The notes under the pieces: model-generated
Database searches by the model: none
Told to the model about the DNA's origin: nothing
What the model saw: only the letters and a program-made list of their open reading frames with translations
Source: Candidatus Scybalocola faecigallinarum
GTDB taxonomy: Bacteria > Bacillota > Clostridia > Lachnospirales > Lachnospiraceae
DNA: 64,000 nucleotides
Direction: 5' to 3'
Assembly (NCBI GenBank): GCA_018711005.1
Contig: DVIT01000022.1
Coordinates: 62,001 to 126,000 of the forward strand
Made by a program: the position numbers and the translations under genes
Part shown: positions 60,374-64,000 of the stretch, piece after piece
Position numbering within the stretch: position 1 is the stretch's first letter
Layout of the letters: each line of letters begins with the position of its first letter

Positions 60374-60402
60374 ATTATATGTCAATCTCAAGTGATTGTC
60401 AA
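60374..60402 (-). promoter_or_regulatory. Consensus promoter of the antisense RNA
   Basis: On the minus strand TTGACA (60397-60402), a 17-base spacer and TATAAT (60374-60379) match the consensus at all positions. No ORF follows it. Confidence 0.88.
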
Positions 60403-60478
60403 ATATTCTTTCTGTCCATTCCACGCCACCGGCCAAAACGAAAGGAAACGTGGAAAAAGTATCAAATTCGTATCATGA

Positions 60479-60517
60479 AAAAGCCGAACCCCCGCAAATA
60501 CGGAAAGTCCGGCTTTT
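60479..60517 (-). terminator. Terminator of the rpsF-ssb-rpsR operon
   Basis: AAAAGCCG and CGGCTTTT arms (60479-60486 and 60510-60517) close a stem with internal loops, followed on the minus strand by T residues. It lies directly after the rpsR stop. Confidence 0.75.
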
Positions 60518-60524
60518 AATTTCA

Positions 60525-60785
60525 TTATTCCTGAACGTAAGGCATTAAAGCGATATGTCTTGCTCTCTTGATCGCTACTGTTAAAGCTCTCTGATGCTTT
60601 GCACAGTTTCCTGTGATTCTTCTGGGAAGGATCTTTCCTCTCTCAGATACATATCTCTTTAACTTGTTTACATCTTTGTAATCGATGACTGCATTCTTAT
60701 CTGCGCAGTATACACATACTTTTCTTCTTCTGCGGCCGCCGCGTTTTCTCATCGGAGCGTCGCTTCTCTCTTTATTGTATGGCAT
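60525..60785 (-). CDS. rpsR: 30S ribosomal protein S18
   Basis: An 86-residue basic protein: [18 protein letters not shown] followed by [20 protein letters not shown] and [20 protein letters not shown], the S18 signature. Four cysteines remain (in VCVYC, NCAKH), as in zinc-binding C+ forms of S18 only in part. It binds S6 on the 30S platform and is the last gene of the conserved rpsF-ssb-rpsR operon. An AAGGAGG site precedes the ATG. Confidence 0.97.
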   Translation of the reverse strand: MPYNKERSDAPMRKRGGRRRRKVCVYCADKNAVIDYKDVNKLKRYVSERGKILPRRITGNCAKHQRALTVAIKRARHIALMPYVQE

Positions 60786-60829
60786 CGCAATAACCTCCTT
60801 CTATCAATTTCCAATCAAATGACAATGCA

Positions 60830-61279
60830 TTAACTAAACGGCAACTCCTCATCAATTCCTTCCGGAATGTTCATGAAGCCGTCGCCAATCGCCGCGCTGG
60901 GTTCCGGTTTGGGAGCTGACTGGTAATTTCCGCCGCCAAAACCGCTGTTCTGGCTGGCAGCCTTGCTTTCAGCAAACTCCTGCTCGTCAACGACAACGTC
61001 TGTGGTATATACCTTTACGCCGTCTCTGTTCACATAGCTTCCGGTCTGGATCCTGCCTACAATCGCGATCTTTGTGCCCTGTCTGAAATACTTTTCAGCA
61101 AATTCAGCGCTGCGGCCAAAGGCTACACATCCGATAAAGTCAGCGTTGTTTTCGCCTTCTCTGCGGTATGACCGGTCAACGGCCAGTGTATATCTTGCGA
61201 CTGCGGTTGCCTTCTCTCCCTGAGAATAACGGATCTCAGGATCTCTTGTTAATCGTCCCATCAAAATGACTTTATTCAT
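60830..61279 (-). CDS. ssb: Single-stranded DNA-binding protein
   Basis: A 149-residue SSB. The OB fold covers residues 1-105 (MNKVILMGRLTRDPEIRYSQ, FIGCVAFGRSAEFAEKYFRQ, KIAIVGRIQTGSYVNRDG), followed by a Gly/Ser/Pro-rich linker and the acidic C-terminal peptide IDEELPFS used to recruit replication and repair proteins. Position between rpsF and rpsR is conserved in bacteria. Confidence 0.97.
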   Translation of the reverse strand: MNKVILMGRLTRDPEIRYSQGEKATAVARYTLAVDRSYRREGENNADFIGCVAFGRSAEFAEKYFRQGTKIAIVGRIQTGSYVNRDGVKVYTTDVVVDEQEFAESKAASQNSGFGGGNYQSAPKPEPSAAIGDGFMNIPEGIDEELPFS

Positions 61280-61300
61280 GCCCGGACCTTCCTCTCCTGA

Positions 61301-61588
61301 TTAAGCGTCCTGTCTAACGCACAAATAACGAATAACATTTTCCATAATACGTACGCGGTGCTCGATTTCGTTCGGGCAGTTTGTATCTGATTCGAAAGTG
61401 ATGAAGTAGTAGAATCCTTCTTTCATCTTCTGGATCTCGTAAGCAAGCTTTCTCTTGCCCCACTCATCCACGTTAACTACAGTACCGCCGAAACGAGTGA
61501 TGTACTCTTTGATTCTTTCGATAGTAGCTGTTCTTACGTCATCTTCTACTTTTGCACTAACGACAACAGTCAGTTCGTACTTGTTCAT
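61301..61588 (-). CDS. rpsF: 30S ribosomal protein S6
   Basis: A 95-residue S6: MNKYELTVVVSAKVEDD at the start, then GGTVVNVDEWGKRKLAYEIQ and EGFYYFITFESD, the canonical S6 fold elements. It is the first gene of the operon with ssb and rpsR. AGAAGGAGGTG precedes the ATG. In many bacteria the S6-S18 complex represses this operon through a leader RNA; the leader here is listed separately. Confidence 0.97.
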   Translation of the reverse strand: MNKYELTVVVSAKVEDDVRTATIERIKEYITRFGGTVVNVDEWGKRKLAYEIQKMKEGFYYFITFESDTNCPNEIEHRVRIMENVIRYLCVRQDA

Positions 61589-61606
61589 GCTTAGCGCACC
61601 TCCTTC

Positions 61607-61674
61607 TGGTCTTTAAGGCCCTCCGCTCAACGGAGAGCAAGGATACTTCTTGTGAGCGTGTCTCACAGCTAATA
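61607..61674 (-). promoter_or_regulatory. rpsF leader RNA, possible S6:S18 binding site
   Basis: The leader between the predicted start near 61668 and the ribosome site contains CTCCG-TTGAG-CGGAG (61621-61635) and a GTGAG/CTCAC stem (about 61650-61665). Such paired elements and a CCG in the hairpin are reminiscent of the S6:S18 motif, but I could not confirm the conserved core. Confidence 0.4.
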
Positions 61675-61703
61675 AGAATAACATGTTTTCACAGGAAAAT
61701 CAA
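61675..61703 (-). promoter_or_regulatory. Promoter of the rpsF operon
   Basis: On the minus strand TTGATT (61698-61703) and TATTCT (61675-61680) are 17 bases apart. Confidence 0.65.
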
Positions 61704-61725
61704 GCATTTTTTCATTATTTGTGCT

Positions 61726-61771
61726 GCGGCTGTAACGACTGGCTGTAACCGTTCAGCCAGCAGACAGCCGC
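61726..61771. other. Nested hairpin upstream of the rpsF promoter
   Basis: Outer arms GCGGCTGT (61726-61733) and ACAGCCGC (61764-61771) are perfect, and CTGGCTG/CAGCCAG (61739-61745 and 61754-61760) forms an inner 7 bp stem with loop TAACCGTT. It could terminate the DUF951 transcript or be a repeat element. Confidence 0.6.
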
Positions 61772-61865
61772 TGCCAGGATATGTACGTGTTCCTGTCAAT
61801 CTTCATAACCGTCCAATCACCTGAAGCGGTCATCTTATACGGTTCAGATTCCTCGTTTATACTGC

Positions 61866-62060
61866 TCAGATCCCTCGTTCTGCTGCGGGAGTGATCTGCC
61901 GGATGTTTTTCTCCACCTGTTTTCTTGGGATCATGATCTGATGGCCGCAGCCCATACACTTTAACCGGAAGTCCGCGCCAATACGAAGGACTTCCCATTC
62001 AAAGCTCCCGCAGGGGTGCTTTTTCTTTAATTTTACAACATCGCCGACCTGAATATCCAT
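61866..62060 (-). CDS. DUF951 family protein
   Basis: A 64-residue protein: MDIQVGDVVKLKKKHPCGSF then EWEVLRIGADFRLKCMGCGH and QIMIPRKQVEKN. This is the DUF951 pattern, a small beta-rich domain with CxxCGH. The function is unknown, though the gene often stands near rpsF and the origin in Firmicutes. The start is set at 62060 from family agreement; upstream frame (to 62291) is intergenic, and includes repeat copy C. Confidence 0.88.
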   Translation of the reverse strand: MDIQVGDVVKLKKKHPCGSFEWEVLRIGADFRLKCMGCGHQIMIPRKQVEKNIRQITPAAERGI

Positions 62061-62128
62061 ATGCCCTTTTCTGATCCTTTCATCAAAAGATGTTAAGGTC
62101 AAATTAAAATTTGGCCTCTTGACACCAC

Positions 62129-62160
62129 GGATTTCTCCGCACTCCGTGCTCACGAAATCC
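62129..62160. repeat. Dispersed hairpin repeat, copy C
   Basis: Outer stem GGATTTC (62129-62135) with GAAATCC (62154-62160), inner stem GCAC-TCC-GTGC (62139-62149). Compared with copy B, both stems differ by paired changes that keep base-pairing. Confidence 0.75.
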
Positions 62161-62347
62161 TTCTGTTTTCTGTTATCCAGTATAGCATTAAAAGAGGGGA
62201 TTTGCAAAAGTTTCCGGGGAAAAAATAGGGAAGCGCATAACCGTCCGGCCCATGGCTGAACCGTTATGAAAATTGATGATGTTGGGGACAAAAGGAATTT
62301 TGCCCCCTCGATGCTTATATTATAACAAATACGGCAAAATTTTTAAA

Positions 62348-62424
62348 GGGGCAGCGGCTCACAATCTACCGACACAGCTTCGGACATATCGTCACAAAGT
62401 GACATAAAACGCCATGGCTGCCCC
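62348..62424 (-). terminator. Long hairpin after the serine hydrolase gene
   Basis: GGGGCAGC (62348-62355) and GCTGCCCC (62417-62424) close a large stem-loop that contains a perfect GTCAC-TTT-GTGAC hairpin. On the minus strand it is followed by TTTAAAAATTTT, so it probably ends the hydrolase transcript. Confidence 0.6.
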
Positions 62425-62434
62425 GTTTATCCTC

Positions 62435-63298
62435 CTACAGCTGAGGGTACAGTTCATCATAGATCAGCGTCATCAGCGGCTTTACATCAAAGGCCTGCGC
62501 CGTCATGGTGATCACGGCATTTTTCTCAGGAAATACTATGGACAGCTGACCGTATTTCCCGTCTGCCCGGAACGAGTTAAACTTTCCACGCCAGAATAAA
62601 TAGGCATAGGGCGCGCTATACTGCTGCTGTGTGCTTTCCTTTACCCATTCCCGGGGGATCAGCTGCTGTCCGTTCCACATACCTTCATTAAGATACAGCA
62701 GACCGAACCGATGCAGTTCAGACAAGGTCAGCATTAAGCCTCCGGCGCCAAAGGTATTGCCCAAAGGATCACATTCCCAGGTGGGCCGCCAAATCCCCAA
62801 AGGCCCAAACAGCCGGGGCATAAGGTACTCTGTCAGGTCACATCTGGCCCGGCGCTGTACCAGTATTCCTGCCAGATATGGGCCTACATTGTTATATACA
62901 AACTGGCTTCCCGGCTCCTGGTCAAACGGCATGGCAAGTACCATTTTTACCCAGTTTTCCTCTTTATATAAGGGTCTCTGAGCGCCCATTAAAGCAGCCT
63001 TTGACTGTCCCAGGTGCATCGTCAGCAGATCCCTTACCGTAGCCTTTGCCAGATTTTCTCCCACGTTTTTGGGAAGCTCTCCCACAAATACATCTGTAAG
63101 CTTTTCATCTAAGGATAATAGTCCTTCGGAAACAGCCATCCCTACAGCACACGACGTAAAGCTTTTAGATGCAGAGTAAATATTTCTGCGGCATTCTTCA
63201 TCCCATGTATATTTTCCCAGCTCCTGTCCATCCTGTGTGACCACGATCCCAAGGGCGCCCAGCGGGCCTGCTGCTTCTGCAAACTTCCTAATATCCAT
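62435..63298 (-). CDS. Serine hydrolase, beta-lactamase/esterase family
   Basis: A 287-residue protein with the class C beta-lactamase/DD-peptidase fold. The catalytic SxxK motif is YSASKSFTSCAVG near residue 43, a Tyr-Asn pair follows in FVYNNVGPYLAG near 135, and a GxG-like third motif may be FRADGKYGQLSIVF near the C-terminus. There is no signal peptide, so it may be a cytoplasmic esterase or hydrolase rather than a resistance enzyme. AAGGAGGAC precedes the ATG. It is divergent from a response regulator gene. Confidence 0.87.
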   Translation of the reverse strand: MDIRKFAEAAGPLGALGIVVTQDGQELGKYTWDEECRRNIYSASKSFTSCAVGMAVSEGLLSLDEKLTDVFVGELPKNVGENLAKATVRDLLTMHLGQSKAALMGAQRPLYKEENWVKMVLAMPFDQEPGSQFVYNNVGPYLAGILVQRRARCDLTEYLMPRLFGPLGIWRPTWECDPLGNTFGAGGLMLTLSELHRFGLLYLNEGMWNGQQLIPREWVKESTQQQYSAPYAYLFWRGKFNSFRADGKYGQLSIVFPEKNAVITMTAQAFDVKPLMTLIYDELYPQL

Positions 63299-63409
63299 TC
63301 TTGTCCTCCTTCCAGGCTTTTAAATCCGCAGAAAATACCCGTCAAGACCTGTTTGTCACCCCCGGGCCCTGCAGGAATCCCCTTGCGGCATATCATAGGA
63401 ACTGTTATC

Positions 63410-63438
63410 ATTGTATAAGAAAACCGGCCTTTTTTCAA
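63410..63438 (-). promoter_or_regulatory. Promoter of the serine hydrolase gene
   Basis: On the minus strand TTGAAA (63433-63438) and TACAAT (63410-63415) are 17 bases apart. Confidence 0.65.
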
Positions 63439-63513
63439 GGAGCAAATCTCCGCAGCCGGCCGCTGCACCTGCCATGAAAACAGGCTCAATAATAAATACA
63501 GGAGTTGATGCTC

Positions 63514-64000
63514 ATGAAACAGATCATGGTCATTGATGATGATCTATATATTTCGGATATGCTTAAAGAAATTTTAGAAAAAGAAGGCTATCAGGTTTCC
63601 AGGGCCTATTCCGGGACAGAAGCCGTTATGCTTTTAGAAAACATCCGTCCGGATCTGATCCTTTTGGATCTGATGCTCCCCGGCCTTTCCGGTGAGGACG
63701 TCCTTTCCCGTATCCGGGGGATCCCGGTGATCGTTGTCAGCGCCAAAGGCGATGTGGATGATAAAGTTGCCCTGCTCCTTGGTGGCGCTGCGGATTACAT
63801 CACAAAGCCATTTGATACGCGGGAGCTTCTTGCCCGGATCACTGTCTGCCTGAGAAATGCGCCGTTTTCAGGAAATGCCCCCGTCCTGTCTTTTGAAAAT
63901 ATTTCCCTGGATCCTCAAAGCCATCAGGTTACGGTTCAAAATCATCCGGTAAAGCTGACCAAAACAGAGTATGCCATCTTAAAGCTGCTGCTGGCCAATC
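63514..64000 (+). CDS. OmpR/PhoB-family response regulator, 3' truncated by window
   Basis: The first 162 codons are visible. The receiver domain has MVIDDDLYISDMLKEIL, the phospho-acceptor in LILLDLMLPGLSGED, VIVVSAKGDVDDK and the lysine in DYITKPFDTRELLAR. The winged-helix domain begins at VTVQNHPVKLTKTEYAILKL and runs off the right edge. CAGGAG lies upstream of the ATG at 63514. A histidine kinase is expected beyond the window. Divergent from the serine hydrolase gene, with about 215 bp between the start codons. Confidence 0.92.
   Translation, partial: MKQIMVIDDDLYISDMLKEILEKEGYQVSRAYSGTEAVMLLENIRPDLILLDLMLPGLSGEDVLSRIRGIPVIVVSAKGDVDDKVALLLGGAADYITKPFDTRELLARITVCLRNAPFSGNAPVLSFENISLDPQSHQVTVQNHPVKLTKTEYAILKLLLAN

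Larger units (their letters stand above)
62061..62434. other. Intergenic region with repeats
   Basis: A 374-base gap holding hairpin repeat copy C (62129-62160), an AACCGTCC motif with partial dyad (62235-62262) and the long hairpin after the serine hydrolase gene (62348-62424). No convincing ORF was seen. Confidence 0.65.

Noticed and set aside
1..64000. tRNA or rRNA genes
   Set aside because: No tRNA cloverleaf with a TTCGAAT-type arm or rRNA segment was recognised on either strand by reading.

Overview
The window looks like chromosome from an anaerobic Firmicute of the Lachnospiraceae type. This rests on G+C content that appears near 50 percent, strong AGGAGG ribosome sites, TTGACA/TATAAT promoters, a MurE with the meso-DAP signature, a YczE-type membrane protein, an L-lactate dehydrogenase, a collagen-like surface protein and a PhlG-type hydrolase like those of gut flavonoid degraders. 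No tRNA, rRNA, intact insertion sequence, prophage or CRISPR array was seen. Most genes lie on the minus strand.

Layout. 1-2761: start of murG, a TSCPD protein, mtnN, a HIT hydrolase and a small histidine kinase. 2730-12991: an eleven-gene tad/Flp pilus operon read leftwards from a good sigma-A promoter at 13031-13059, with Spo0A-box-like sites just upstream; it encodes two prepilin peptidases, a CpaE-like protein without a P-loop, the CpaF ATPase, TadB/TadC, a 56-residue Flp pilin, DUF5702 and TadE proteins and an FHA protein. 13231-17228: glycogen branching enzyme, an alpha-amylase-family enzyme and a TetR regulator with its operator. 17388-21518: a TPR/AAA-like acidic protein and murE. 21602-28447: a three-gene operon whose order and product sizes match MukF-MukE-MukB (530, 251 and 1503 residues), without a JetD/MksG nuclease gene. 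28732-34220: a phloretin-hydrolase-like enzyme with a small partner, an alanine symporter and a two-component system. 34521-38764: an Rpn-type remnant and the conserved gdpP-rplI-dnaB operon. 39026-47087: DJ-1 protein, flavodoxin-like protein, esterase with divergent LysR, AEC transporter, a ParB-like/BMP fusion and a phosphoesterase. 47190-53228: YitT protein, asparaginase, pyrimidine nucleoside phosphorylase, L,D-transpeptidase, a candidate small RNA, a DnaA-box cluster and ldh. 53434-58897: TPR glycosyltransferase, NCS2 purine permease, collagen-like protein, a shortened LysR and a YczE protein. 58971-64000: MBL hydrolase, a type I toxin-antitoxin module, rpsF-ssb-rpsR, DUF951, a serine hydrolase and the start of a response regulator.

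The items most worth following up are the Muk/Mks-like operon with its unusual ATPase motifs, the 29-codon toxin with a perfectly spaced antisense promoter, the Spo0A-box-like sites at the pilus promoter, the ParB-BMP fusion without signal peptide, the candidate small RNA next to the DnaA-box cluster, and a dispersed hairpin family whose copies show compensatory changes.
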